A stretch of DNA of 64,000 nt from Acidobacteriota bacterium. GTDB lineage: Bacteria; Acidobacteriota; Terriglobia; Acidiferrales; UBA7541. The first letter of the stretch is position 1. Every line of letters starts with the position of its first letter. Below the pieces are notes generated by a model. The model had not been told where the DNA came from, searched no databases, and saw nothing but the letters and a program-made list of their open reading frames with translations. A program made the translations under genes and the position numbers. Of the stretch, positions 53,788 to 64,000 are shown piece after piece. The stretch covers positions 1-64,000 of the forward strand of contig JACQDE010000052.1 of the NCBI GenBank assembly GCA_016201285.1, in the 5' to 3' direction.

Positions 53788-54401
53788 GCTTCCAGGACGA
53801 ACGCAAACCCAACCACAACCAGGAAACAGAACCGCCGGCCGAGACAGGCGCGACGGCAGCGGCGCAAGAAGCCGCGGTGGGCGGAGAAGCGGCGCCCGGA
53901 AACATGGAACTGCTCGTGCGGCTGCAAATGGAAAAGGACGAACTGGCGGCGAAGTACAACGCGGCGGTGCGTCATCTTGCCGACCTCGACAACGCGCGGA
54001 AGAGAATCGAGCGCGAGCGCCGGGAAGATGCGGCGAGGGCCATTGTCCACGTGATCGAGCCGATGCTGCCGGTGCTGGACGGGTTCGAGCGGGCGCTGGC
54101 GGCGCATTCCGATCCGGCGTACGAGGACTACCGCAAGGGCTTTGAACTGATCTACCGGCAACTGCTGGACGCACTGGGGCGGTTCGGCGTGGAGCGCATC
54201 GAAGCGCTGGGCAGGCCGTTCGACCCGCACGTGCACCAGGCCGTGGAGCGGGTGGAGTCGAACGAGCACGAGGACGGCACGGTGGTGGAAGATTTGCGGC
54301 ATGGTTACAAGCTGCGGGAGCGCGTGCTGCGGCCGGCGCTGGTGCGCGTGGCCTTCCGGCCGGCGCCCGAACCCGCCGACGCGGAACCCCGAGTGAACTG
54401 A
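53784..54401 (+). CDS. grpE: Nucleotide exchange factor GrpE
   Basis: 205 residues from TTG 53784, which overlaps the hrcA stop by 4 bases. Acidic disordered N tail, coiled coil (MEKDELAAKYNAAVRHLADL, NARKRIERERREDAARAIV), and the C-terminal beta wing with GVERIEALGRPFDPHVHQAV and EDLRHGYKLRERVLRPALV, the GrpE signature. Exchanges ADP for ATP on DnaK. 10 bases to dnaJ. Confidence 0.93.
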   Translation: MSFQDERKPNHNQETEPPAETGATAAAQEAAVGGEAAPGNMELLVRLQMEKDELAAKYNAAVRHLADLDNARKRIERERREDAARAIVHVIEPMLPVLDGFERALAAHSDPAYEDYRKGFELIYRQLLDALGRFGVERIEALGRPFDPHVHQAVERVESNEHEDGTVVEDLRHGYKLRERVLRPALVRVAFRPAPEPADAEPRVN

Positions 54402-54411
54402 GGACGCCGAC

Positions 54412-55557
54412 GTGGCCCATAAAAGGGATTTCTACGATGTCCTGGGCGTGAGCCGCTCGGCCGGCCCGGACGAAATCAAGAGCGCCTACCGCAAAGCGGC
54501 GCTGAAGTATCACCCCGACCGCAATCCCTCCGACAAATCCCACGCGGAAGAGAAATTCCGGGAGGCCACGGAAGCCTACGGCGTGCTCTCCGATGCGCAG
54601 AAGCGGGCGGCGTACGACCGCTACGGCCTGGCGGGCGTGACCGGCGGCGGGTTCGAACAGGCGGGCTTCGACCGATCCATCTTCGAGGAGTTCAACGACA
54701 TCTTTGGGGACTTCTTCGGCGTCGAAGACCTGTTCGGAGCGGGCGGCGGGCGCGGCGGGCGGCGCCGCACGCGTGCGCACCGCGGGAGCGATCTGCGGTA
54801 CGACATGACGCTGTCGTTCGAGGAAGCGGCGAACGGGCTACAGACGAAAGTCAAAATCCCGCGGACGGAGCTCTGCGAAACCTGCAAGGGCAGCGGCGCG
54901 AAGCCGGGCACGTCGCCGGTCGCGTGCCAGACCTGCGGCGGGCGCGGGCAGGTCCACTACCAGCAGGGATTCTTCACGATTACACGGACGTGTCCGAGTT
55001 GCCAGGGCGCGGGGCAGATCGTGCGTGAGCCGTGCAAGGCGTGTCAGGGTGACGGGCGCGTGGAGCGCGAGCGGACGCTGGAGCTTCGCATTCCCCCGGG
55101 TGTGGACTCGCAGACGCGGCTGCGCATCCCGGGCGAAGGTGAACCGGGCATTAACGGCGGGCCGCCCGGTGACCTCTATGTGATCCTCGCGGTGAAAGAG
55201 CACCCGTTCTTCGAGCGGCGCAATTCAGATCTCTACTGTACGATTCCGATTAACTTCGCGCAGGCGGCGCTGGGAGCGGAAATCGCAGTGCCGACGCTGG
55301 CCGGGGAAGAGAAACTCTCGATTCCCGAGGGCACGCAGACCGGGTCCATCTTCCGATTGAAAGGGAAGGGCCTGCCCGATCCGAACAGCGGCACGAAGGG
55401 CGATCTCTACGTGAACATCCGCGTGGTGACGCCGGCGAAGCTCTCCCGCGAGCAGAAGAGACTCCTGCAGGAACTGGCGCAGACGCTGCCGGAAGAAAGC
55501 CGGCCGGCGCAGCGCAATTCCTCGATCTTCGAAAAAGTGAAAGATATTTTTGGCTGA
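54412..55557 (+). CDS. dnaJ: Chaperone DnaJ
   Basis: 381 residues from GTG 54412. J domain with the HPD tripeptide (KYHPDRNPSD), G/F-like region (FGVEDLFGAGGGRGGR), and four CxxCxGxG zinc motifs (CETCKGSG, CQTCGGRG, CPSCQGAG, CKACQGDG), then the C-terminal substrate-binding domain (GDLYVILAVKEHPFFERR). Complete type I DnaJ and partner of DnaK, whose gene is elsewhere. Confidence 0.96.
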   Translation: MAHKRDFYDVLGVSRSAGPDEIKSAYRKAALKYHPDRNPSDKSHAEEKFREATEAYGVLSDAQKRAAYDRYGLAGVTGGGFEQAGFDRSIFEEFNDIFGDFFGVEDLFGAGGGRGGRRRTRAHRGSDLRYDMTLSFEEAANGLQTKVKIPRTELCETCKGSGAKPGTSPVACQTCGGRGQVHYQQGFFTITRTCPSCQGAGQIVREPCKACQGDGRVERERTLELRIPPGVDSQTRLRIPGEGEPGINGGPPGDLYVILAVKEHPFFERRNSDLYCTIPINFAQAALGAEIAVPTLAGEEKLSIPEGTQTGSIFRLKGKGLPDPNSGTKGDLYVNIRVVTPAKLSREQKRLLQELAQTLPEESRPAQRNSSIFEKVKDIFG

Positions 55558-55668
55558 AGGATGCGGTCAGCAGTCAGCGATCGACTTTCGGCAGATTACG
55601 GAAAAAAGCTGCCTGCAATCCTGCCTCTTAGTTCTCGCTGTTGTACACTTCGGGACGAGACCTCAACC

Positions 55669-56391
55669 ATGCGCCGAAGATTTTTTGTGGATGCCTTTTA
55701 CGGTGCGACGGCTTCGCTCGATGGCGAGGCAGCGCACCATCTTGGCCGTGTGCTGCGGGCCGAACCGGGGCAGATGGTCGAGTTGAGCGACGGGAAAGCG
55801 GTGTGGCTGGCGCGCGTCGAGCGGGTGGGGCGGGACGCAGTGGAATTTGCGCTGGTGGAGCAACTGCCGGCGCAGGCCACGCGGTTGCACTTGACGCTGC
55901 TGCTGGCCATCGTGAAGTTCGACCGCTTCGAGTGGGCCCTGGAGAAGGCGACGGAACTGGGCGCCGGAGAAATTGTTCCGCTGGCCGCGGCGCGAAGCGA
56001 AAAAGGGCTGATTGTGGCGGCGAGGAAGCGGTCACAGCGATGGGAAAGGATTCTGCTGGAGTCGGCGCAGCAATCGCGGCGGCTGGCGCCGCCGGTGCTT
56101 TGCCCAGCGGTGAGGCCCGCGGACGCTTTCCGTTCCGTTGGAAACGGAGGCGGCATTTCCGCGCTGCTCAGCGAGCGCGCCGATGCGCCGGCGCTGCGGA
56201 CGGTGCTGGTCGGAAAGAGCGCCACCGCGGCGGCGCTTGCCGTTGGACCGGAGGGCGGTTGGACGGACGAGGAATTGTCCGCGGCGCGCGCAGCGGGATT
56301 TCTGGAAGCGTCGCTGGGGCAGAATATCCTGCGCACGGAAACCGCGGTGGCCGCGGCGCTGGCGATTCTCAACTATGCGCTTGGCGAATAG
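55669..56391 (+). CDS. rsmE: 16S rRNA m3U1498 methyltransferase
   Basis: 240 residues from ATG 55669 (MRRRFFVDAFY); longer upstream frames are rejected. PUA-like N part (AAHHLGRVLRAEPGQMVELS), then the SPOUT knot with LAIVKFDRFEWALEKATELG, AVGPEGGWTDEE and SLGQNILRTETA. Methylates U1498 of 16S rRNA. It directly follows dnaJ, a common gene order. Confidence 0.94.
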   Translation: MRRRFFVDAFYGATASLDGEAAHHLGRVLRAEPGQMVELSDGKAVWLARVERVGRDAVEFALVEQLPAQATRLHLTLLLAIVKFDRFEWALEKATELGAGEIVPLAAARSEKGLIVAARKRSQRWERILLESAQQSRRLAPPVLCPAVRPADAFRSVGNGGGISALLSERADAPALRTVLVGKSATAAALAVGPEGGWTDEELSAARAAGFLEASLGQNILRTETAVAAALAILNYALGE

Positions 56392-56419
56392 GCTCCACTC
56401 AACTAGGATTAGCGGCGAT

Positions 56420-57271
56420 ATGCGGCGGTTCCTCAGCCTCGCCTTCTTTTTCTGCCTGATTTGTCTGCCTCTTTCCGCGCAGAACCGGCCGTTGCGCACG
56501 GTGGACGCGGAGACGCTGCCGGCGGGGACGGTGCGCGTACAGGCGGGCTTCGATTTCCTTCAGGACGTGGATTTCCCACTTTCCGGGCTTTCCGGCGACC
56601 TGACGTCCGTGGGCGTAGTGCAGATCCGCATGGGTGTGGGGAAAATGGTCGAGGTACAACTGGAAGGCGCGGTGCACCACTTCCTCGACGTGAAAAAGCA
56701 GGTGGGCTCGTTCGTGACGCCGGTGCTGACGGGGCCGGGTTCGACGCACGACGTGGGCGATTTTTCGATTGCCACGAAAATCCGGCTCATTTCGGAAACG
56801 AAGAAACGCCCGGCCGTCGGGTTCCGCTTCGGATACCAGATGCCGAACTCGGACCAGGCGCGCGGGATCGGCTCGAACACGTCCAATCTATTTGCCGAGT
56901 TCATCCTCCAAAAGCATTTTGGGAAGCTGAACCTGATGGGCAACGCTGGTGTGGCGATCCGGCAGGCGCCGGCGGTGAACTTCACGCAGAATGATGTGCT
57001 CACCTTTGGGGTCGGGTTCAGCTACGCGGCACACCCGCGCGTGAACGTGGTGGGTGAAGTGGCCGGCTACCAGAGCACGCGGAAGATGTCGCCGGGCCTG
57101 CTGGGGACGGAAAGCCGTTCGCAGGGGCGCTTTGGCTTGCAGATCTTGGCGGGAGGTTTCCAGTGGGACGTGGCCGGGATTGCAGGTCTGACCAAGAGCA
57201 GCCCGCGGAGCGGATTCACCTTCGGTATCAGCAGGGATTTCCGGCTGTTCGATTATGGTGCGGTGAAGTAG
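56420..57271 (+). CDS. Outer-membrane beta-barrel-like protein of unknown function
   Basis: 283 residues from ATG 56420. Signal peptide ends near LPLSAQN. The remainder has alternating hydrophobic strands (GVVQIRMGVGKMVEVQLEGA, PAVGFRFGYQMPNSD, FTFGISRDFRLFDYG), typical of a small outer-membrane barrel or transporter-type protein. It starts 28 bases after rsmE. Function not known. Confidence 0.7.
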   Translation: MRRFLSLAFFFCLICLPLSAQNRPLRTVDAETLPAGTVRVQAGFDFLQDVDFPLSGLSGDLTSVGVVQIRMGVGKMVEVQLEGAVHHFLDVKKQVGSFVTPVLTGPGSTHDVGDFSIATKIRLISETKKRPAVGFRFGYQMPNSDQARGIGSNTSNLFAEFILQKHFGKLNLMGNAGVAIRQAPAVNFTQNDVLTFGVGFSYAAHPRVNVVGEVAGYQSTRKMSPGLLGTESRSQGRFGLQILAGGFQWDVAGIAGLTKSSPRSGFTFGISRDFRLFDYGAVK

Positions 57272-57334
57272 AGGAGAGCGATCAGCTTCCAGCGGTCAGC
57301 AGGAAAACCTGCCATTCCATTCGATCATTCCACA

Positions 57335-57392
57335 GAAAAGCAGATCCCTCGTCCCGAATCCCGATGCTTCGGGATCGGTTCTCGGGATGACA
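57335..57392 (+). repeat. Family-1 palindromic repeat, long form
   Basis: GAAAAGCAGATCCCTCGTCC, inner hairpin CCCGATGCTTCGGG, and TTCTCGGGATGACAC. It lies between convergent genes. Confidence 0.78.
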
Positions 57393-57419
57393 CAGCGCAA
57401 TTTTTCAGCATCCTCCTAA

Positions 57420-58118
57420 TCAAGACTTTCCGCCGAATGAGTAGCGGAAGACAGTCCAGATGATCTTGGCGCCGGCGGAGAGGGTGCCGCGCAGAGTTCC
57501 GGAAATCTTGGATTCTCCGGCGCGGCGGCGGTGATAGCGGACGGGAATCTCGAGTACGCGGAGGCCCTCACGCGCGGCCTTGATTTGCATCTCGATGGTC
57601 CAGCCGAAATTGGGGTCAGACATGCGGAGGCGGTCGAATGCATCGCGGTGAAGGGCGCGGAATGGGCCGAGGTCGGTGTAGCGCGCGCCGTGGACAATGC
57701 GAAGCAGAAACGTTGCGAGCGCATTGCCGAAGCGCTGCTGCGGAGTGAGCGCGCCGGGCTCGCGCTGGCCGAGGACGCGGGAGCCGAGAACCATCTCGGC
57801 TTCGCCGCGGACAATCGGATCGAGCAGGCGCGGGAGATCGGCGGGATCGTCGCTGCCGTCGCCGTCCATGAAGCCGACGACCGTGATCTCGGGGCGAAGT
57901 GCGGCGATGCCGGCGAGACACGCGCGGCCGTACCCGCGGCGGGGTTCGGAGACAACCTGGGCACCGTGCGACCGGGCGACATCGGCGGTGCGGTCGGCGG
58001 AGCCGTTGTCCACGACGATGAGCTGGTCGAGCGCGGCCCTGGGGAGGGAGTCGAGGGTCGCGCCGATGGCGGCTTCTTCGTTGAGCGCGGGAATGATCAG
58101 AGCAAACCGTTCGGGCAT
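57420..58118 (-). CDS. Family 2 glycosyltransferase
   Basis: 232 residues. GT-A fold: FALIIPALNEEAAIGATLDS, VVDNGSADRTADVA and the metal-binding DxD in GFMDGDGSDDPAD. It resembles dolichyl/undecaprenyl phosphate sugar transferases (DPM1/GtrB-like) but lacks the C-terminal membrane helices. Probably transfers a sugar from UDP or GDP to a lipid carrier. Its ATG lies 103 bases from the divergent lepB start. Confidence 0.87.
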   Translation of the reverse strand: MPERFALIIPALNEEAAIGATLDSLPRAALDQLIVVDNGSADRTADVARSHGAQVVSEPRRGYGRACLAGIAALRPEITVVGFMDGDGSDDPADLPRLLDPIVRGEAEMVLGSRVLGQREPGALTPQQRFGNALATFLLRIVHGARYTDLGPFRALHRDAFDRLRMSDPNFGWTIEMQIKAAREGLRVLEIPVRYHRRRAGESKISGTLRGTLSAGAKIIWTVFRYSFGGKS

Positions 58119-58172
58119 CAGAGGGCATCCTACGATGCGGGGCGGCGCGCTGTCGAATGCCGATCACGGGCA

Positions 58173-58201
58173 TTGGCGGAGGCGCGCTCCTGTGGTATAA
58201 A
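58173..58201 (+). promoter_or_regulatory. Promoter of lepB and probably carA
   Basis: TTGGCG at 58173-58178, 17-base spacer, TATAAA at 58196-58201; 20 bases before the lepB ATG. Confidence 0.55.
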
Positions 58202-58221
58202 AGAACGAGCTTCTTCGCGCG

Positions 58222-58815
58222 ATGGAACAACCCGCCAACAGCACTCTACAACCCAAAGAGCAGGGCGCGTCTCTTTCCGCGGTGCGCGCGGCGGTGGTGA
58301 ACTGGACGCGCGACCTGCTAATCGCGCTGGGCCTGGCGGCGGTGATCATCGTCTTCCTGTACCAGCCGGTGAAGGTGGAAGGCACGAGCATGTCTCCGCT
58401 GCTGACCGACCAGGAGCGCATCTTCATCAACAAGTTTGTCTATCGCTTCGAGCCGATCCAGCGCGGAGACGTGGTGGTGTTCTGGTATCCGCTGGACCGC
58501 TCGAAATCGTTCATCAAGCGCGTCGTCGCGCTCTCCGGGGACACGGTGGAGATCCGGCAGGGCCGCGTGGTGGTGAACGGCAAGGAAGTGGACGAGCCGT
58601 ACGTGCCGGCGCAGTTCGCCGACCGCAACTCGCTCGCGCCGGCGCGCATCCCGGAAGGATCGTTTTTTGTGCTCGGCGACCACCGCAACAGCTCGAACGA
58701 TTCGCGCGTGTTCGGCGCGGTGCCGGGACAATTCATTTACGGAAAAGCGGTCTTCGTGTACTGGCCGGTGGAGCGCTTTGGCGCGCTGCCGGCGCACGAC
58801 AGCGATCAGCAATGA
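58222..58815 (+). CDS. lepB: Signal peptidase I
   Basis: 197 residues. One N-terminal transmembrane segment (about 30-48), nucleophile Ser56 in VEGTSMSPLL, general base Lys99 in SFIKRVVALSGD, and box E GDHRNSSNDSRVFG. Single-span, compact form as in Gram-positives and many Acidobacteriota. Removes signal peptides at the outer face of the inner membrane. Its stop is 18 bases upstream of the carA start. Confidence 0.94.
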   Translation: MEQPANSTLQPKEQGASLSAVRAAVVNWTRDLLIALGLAAVIIVFLYQPVKVEGTSMSPLLTDQERIFINKFVYRFEPIQRGDVVVFWYPLDRSKSFIKRVVALSGDTVEIRQGRVVVNGKEVDEPYVPAQFADRNSLAPARIPEGSFFVLGDHRNSSNDSRVFGAVPGQFIYGKAVFVYWPVERFGALPAHDSDQQ

Positions 58816-58833
58816 TGCGATTCGGAGGACAAC

Positions 58834-60099
58834 CTGAGGCTCAACGGAACCCCCGCGATTCTCGCGCTCGAGGACGGGCGCGTATTTAACGGGCGCGCGG
58901 CGGGCGCTCGCACCCGCCGGGGCGGCGAAGTTGTTTTCAACACCAGTCTCACCGGCTACCAGGAAGTTTTTACTGACCCCAGTTATTCCGGCCAGATTGT
59001 CTGCCTCACCTACCCGCACATCGGGAACGTCGGCACAAACGTAGGTGACGAAGAATCACCGCGGCCGTACATCGAGTCGCTGATCGTGCGCGAGTTTTCC
59101 CAGCTCGCGTCGAACTATCGCTCAACGGAAACGGCACAAAACTATCTCGAACGGCACGGCATTCCCGTGATCTGGGATCTGGACACGCGCGCGTTGGTGC
59201 GGCACCTGCGCACGGTGGGCGCGCTGCGCGGCGTGGTGTGCACCGACGGCACGCCAGCGGCCAAGCTGATCAAAGAGGCGCGGGCGCTGCCGACCATGGC
59301 CGGACTCGAACTCGCCAGCCGCGTAAGCTGCGACCAATCGTATGAATGGGCACGCGGCTCGGTGGAACTCGCAGCGGCGGCAGGGGCCGCGGCGGGGACG
59401 AGTGGAGGACTGACGCGAGCGTACCGCGCCGACCAGCCATCCCTGTTTACGGCAGTTTCTGCAGGGGCGACCCATTCGGCAAGCTCAGGGCAGGCCGGCA
59501 GGTCGCCCGACGCGGATGCGCGGCGATTCAGCGTGGTCGCTTACGACTTCGGCATTAAGCAAAACATTCTGCGGGTGCTGGTGGACCATCATTGCGACGT
59601 GCGCGTGGTGCCGGCGAAAACGTCTGCCGAGGACGTTCTGGCGCTGAAACCAGACGGCGTGTTTCTCTCCAACGGCCCGGGCGATCCCGAACCGGCCACG
59701 TTTGCCATCGAGAGCATTCGCAAGCTGCTGGGGCGCGTGCCGATGTTCGGCATCTGTCTGGGGCACCAGCTCTGCGGGCTGGCGCTGGGCGGGCGGACGT
59801 ACAAGCTGAAGTTCGGGCATCACGGGTCGAACCATCCGGTGAAAAACCTGCTGACGGAAAAGGTGGAGATCACGGCGCAAAATCACGGCTTCGTGGTGGA
59901 CCCGGAGTCGCTGCCATCAAGCGACGTGGAAATCACCCACGTCAACCTGAACGACCACACCAACGAAGGCATGCGCCACCGCACGCTGCCGCTGTTCAGC
60001 GTCCAGTACCACCCGGAGGCCTCGCCCGGACCGCACGATTCGCGCTACTTATTCCAGGAGTTTTTGGACCTAATGATGACGCAAGAGGGCCGCCCATGA
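58834..60099 (+). CDS. carA: Carbamoyl-phosphate synthase small subunit, likely CTG start
   Basis: 421 residues. No ATG, GTG or TTG lies between the in-frame stop at 58813 and the conserved start of the protein. CTG 58834, four bases after GGAGGA (58824-58829), is the likely start and yields [20 protein letters not shown], then [19 protein letters not shown] as in CarA. The glutaminase domain has the Cys308 elbow ([11 protein letters not shown]) and [11 protein letters not shown] histidine. Between the two domains a family-3 repeat at 59470-59496 encodes [10 protein letters not shown], an extra linker. It makes ammonia for carbamoyl phosphate. Confidence 0.9.
   Translation: MRLNGTPAILALEDGRVFNGRAAGARTRRGGEVVFNTSLTGYQEVFTDPSYSGQIVCLTYPHIGNVGTNVGDEESPRPYIESLIVREFSQLASNYRSTETAQNYLERHGIPVIWDLDTRALVRHLRTVGALRGVVCTDGTPAAKLIKEARALPTMAGLELASRVSCDQSYEWARGSVELAAAAGAAAGTSGGLTRAYRADQPSLFTAVSAGATHSASSGQAGRSPDADARRFSVVAYDFGIKQNILRVLVDHHCDVRVVPAKTSAEDVLALKPDGVFLSNGPGDPEPATFAIESIRKLLGRVPMFGICLGHQLCGLALGGRTYKLKFGHHGSNHPVKNLLTEKVEITAQNHGFVVDPESLPSSDVEITHVNLNDHTNEGMRHRTLPLFSVQYHPEASPGPHDSRYLFQEFLDLMMTQEGRP
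59470..59496 (+). repeat. Family-3 repeat inside carA
   Basis: ACCCATTCGGCAAGCTCAGG-GCAGGCC, in frame, encoding THSASSGQA. Same unit and frame as the two copies in the EamA gene at 43218-43265. Confidence 0.85.
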
Positions 60100-60773
60100 A
60101 CTTCGAGCATTTTGCTGCGGCTGTCCGATTCTACGAAACGCTCCGATATGATTCCGTCTATTTCCGATTTGTCGATCTGGTGGACCGGGAGTGGCCCATT
60201 CCCTCTAGGCAATTGGCAAGGCACATCGTCCGTTTTCTTAACAAGTTTGGGATGCGGTTGCGCGAGAGCGATAAGCTTCTCGATGGAATTCAATCTGCAA
60301 TTTTGCAGGCGCTTCCCTATCTGCAACTGCTGAGAGGCTGGAAGATAGAAGATTGTGACCTTGATGCCACAATCCGAGTGGGCGGTGACGAGATCCCTGT
60401 TAGGAAGGCCGCACAAGATGTCTTCCGAATATTTTACAAAGTTGGGCAGGGCTTTGCGCTTGTTGCCCCAGCTAAGACAATGCATTTATTGGCGCCAAAT
60501 TTCTTCGTGATGTGGGACGACAGCACCTCGGGCAAGTTGACTCGCCGGCGATGGCCGTACTGGGAGAGTTACGCAAATGTATTTCTGCCGAAGGTGCAAG
60601 TAGACCTTGAAGGCCTTGTCAAGGAAACCATGGGGCGGTTTGCTCTCTCTAGTAGAAGGGACGCAATCGAAAACCTTCAATCCCTGCCAAAGCGTACAAA
60701 AACTATGGCCAAACTGGCTGACGAGTATTACTACTCGCGATTTACGCGAGATTTATTTCGGGCGAAAGCGTAG
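60096..60773 (+). CDS. Uncharacterised protein with lower GC than its neighbours
   Basis: 225 residues from ATG 60096, overlapping the carA stop by four bases (ATGA). Mixed alpha-helical sequence with [38 protein letters not shown] and [20 protein letters not shown]. No catalytic motif recognised. Its codons are visibly richer in A and T than carA or carB, suggesting recent acquisition. It separates carA from carB together with the GIY-YIG module. Function unknown. Confidence 0.7.
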   Translation: MNFEHFAAAVRFYETLRYDSVYFRFVDLVDREWPIPSRQLARHIVRFLNKFGMRLRESDKLLDGIQSAILQALPYLQLLRGWKIEDCDLDATIRVGGDEIPVRKAAQDVFRIFYKVGQGFALVAPAKTMHLLAPNFFVMWDDSTSGKLTRRRWPYWESYANVFLPKVQVDLEGLVKETMGRFALSSRRDAIENLQSLPKRTKTMAKLADEYYYSRFTRDLFRAKA

Positions 60774-60845
60774 ATGCCAAAGCGGACAGACATCCACAAA
60801 ATCTTAATCATCGGTTCGGGGCCGATCGCCATCGGACAAGGCCGC
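60774..60845 (+). pseudogene. Duplicated head of carB
   Basis: The first ~66 bases from ATG 60774 translate [20 protein letters not shown] then GQG, matching the carB start at 61351 ([20 protein letters not shown] then GQA) with about eight base differences. Homology then stops and the frame runs through unrelated sequence into the inverted family-1 repeat. Confidence 0.8.
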
Positions 60846-60892
60846 GAGCCGCGACGCAATTGGAAGGGGACCATTTCGTCCGCAGAAAAAGG

Positions 60893-60923
60893 TTGTCATC
60901 CCGAGCGAAGCGAGGGATCTGCT
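60893..60923 (-). repeat. Family-1 repeat, inverted copy upstream of the GIY-YIG gene
   Basis: Plus-strand TTGTCATCCCGAGCGAAGCG then AGGGATCTGCT; on the minus strand it is the standard core. Ends six bases before ATG 60929. The ribosome site, if any, would be GAGGGA inside the repeat. Confidence 0.85.
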
Positions 60924-60928
60924 CTTGC

Positions 60929-61312
60929 ATGAATGAGAGAAGCTATTTCGTGTACATCCTGGCGAGTCGTTCGAGAAACCTCTACACCGGAATTACGAAC
61001 CATCTCGAGCGCAGAGTGTATGAGCACAAAACGGGGAGGATCCCAGGTTTCACGACCCGCTACCGCATTCACCGACTGGTGTACTTTGAGACCTTTGGCG
61101 ACGTGAACGCCGCGATTGCACGCGAAAAGCAAGTCAAGTCATGGAGAAGAGAGAAGCGAGTGGCCTTGATTGAGAAGGGAAATCCGACTTGGCACGATTT
61201 AGCAGCGGAGTGGTACTCACCCCCTGTGAAATACAAGCCGTTGGGACAGGCACTGGAAGAAAAGCAGATCCCTCGCTTCGCTCGGGATGACAAACAGAAG
61301 CAGGCGAGATGA
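60929..61312 (+). CDS. GIY-YIG endonuclease-fold protein bracketed by inverted repeats
   Basis: 127 residues from ATG 60929 (MNERSYFVYILASRSRNLYT). GIY block YFVYIL near 6-11, YIG block LYTGIT at 18-23, conserved ERRVYEHKTG, AREKQVKSWRRE and NPTWHDL, the layout of small stand-alone GIY-YIG proteins related to the UvrC N domain. The last residues (EKQIPRFARDDKQ) are translated from the family-1 repeat at 61261-61293. Sequence to GxxExxY is unrelated, but both end in their own repeat family. Activity is not shown by sequence alone. Confidence 0.88.
   Translation: MNERSYFVYILASRSRNLYTGITNHLERRVYEHKTGRIPGFTTRYRIHRLVYFETFGDVNAAIAREKQVKSWRREKRVALIEKGNPTWHDLAAEWYSPPVKYKPLGQALEEKQIPRFARDDKQKQAR
61261..61293 (+). 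repeat. Family-1 repeat, direct copy at the GIY-YIG 3' end
   Basis: AAAGCAGATCCCTCGCTTCG then CTCGGGATGACAA; nearly perfect inverted partner of 60893-60923. It is translated as the last part of the GIY-YIG gene. Confidence 0.85.
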
Positions 61313-61350
61313 AAGGCAACTGCAATAGGGACGGGAATAGCAAGGACTAG

Positions 61351-64000
<2,650 letters not shown>

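Overview
The window is high-GC, densely coded bacterial chromosome. It most resembles Acidobacteriota. Evidence for this includes an N-terminal SWKEIAAYL-type helix-turn-helix fused to a membrane anchor, a short-leader coiled-coil protein ending in DELRRAGG, leucine/branched-chain acyl-CoA catabolism operons, tandem DUF1570-type peptidases, and a menaquinone methyltransferase at the left edge. This assignment rests on gene content only; no rRNA or tRNA gene was seen.

Layout. 1-8 kb: end of ubiE, a membrane-tethered regulator, a Kelch-repeat secreted protein with a decayed tail, then a minus-strand group of prepilin peptidase, histidine kinase, coiled-coil protein and sigma-54 response regulator (PilS/PilR-like). 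8-9.3 kb: an alpha/beta hydrolase behind a good promoter, with a relic of a related gene upstream. 9.5-19 kb: a long minus-strand catabolic series (thiolase-like protein, DUF35 partner, DinB protein, methylcrotonyl-CoA carboxylase carboxyltransferase, HMG-CoA lyase, methylglutaconyl-CoA hydratase-like protein, thioesterase, methyltransferase, histidine ammonia-lyase) ending at a clear terminator. 19-23 kb: M16 peptidase and a GNAT protein. 23-28 kb: a B12-dependent acyl-CoA mutase operon whose large and small subunit genes are separated by a hydrolase and a repeat-flanked GxxExxY gene. 28-38 kb: TolC-like protein, pyrE, truA, an aldehyde dehydrogenase, a LeuA-family lyase/synthase, an M20 peptidase and an amidohydrolase. 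38-46 kb: two tandem gluzincin-TPR paralogues, exported RidA, EamA transporter and an M1 peptidase with a rearranged 3' end. 46-50.8 kb: leuD, leuC, degP and a peptidoglycan-binding protein. 51-57 kb: an aldehyde dehydrogenase, hrcA-grpE-dnaJ, rsmE and a beta-barrel-like protein. 57-64 kb: glycosyltransferase, lepB, carA, inserted accessory genes, then carB running off the right edge.

The most striking non-ordinary signal is a set of dispersed repeats tied to small nuclease-fold genes. Family 1 is a palindromic element (core CCTCGCTTCGCTCGGGATGA, the 'CHPERSEG' peptide when read in reverse) present in about a dozen intergenic places. Two inverted copies tightly bracket a GIY-YIG gene inserted between carA and carB, and the gene's stop lies beyond the repeat, so its C terminus is repeat-encoded. 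Family 2 (core AACGCAGAGACGCGGAGTTC) is also dispersed, and inverted copies bracket a GxxExxY gene inserted inside the mutase operon. That gene also ends inside its own repeat family. Two unrelated nuclease-fold families showing the same arrangement suggests repeat/nuclease mobility modules. A third repeat is inserted in frame in two proteins (EamA and CarA) and encodes the same HSASSGQA-like linker.

The window also carries many gene scars: a carB head duplication, a DUF35 tail, a hydrolase fragment, a beta-lactamase-like tail, an amber-interrupted enoyl-CoA hydratase, a decayed Kelch-protein tail and an M1 peptidase with 3' segments in the wrong order. The last could be biology or an assembly artefact and should be checked on reads.
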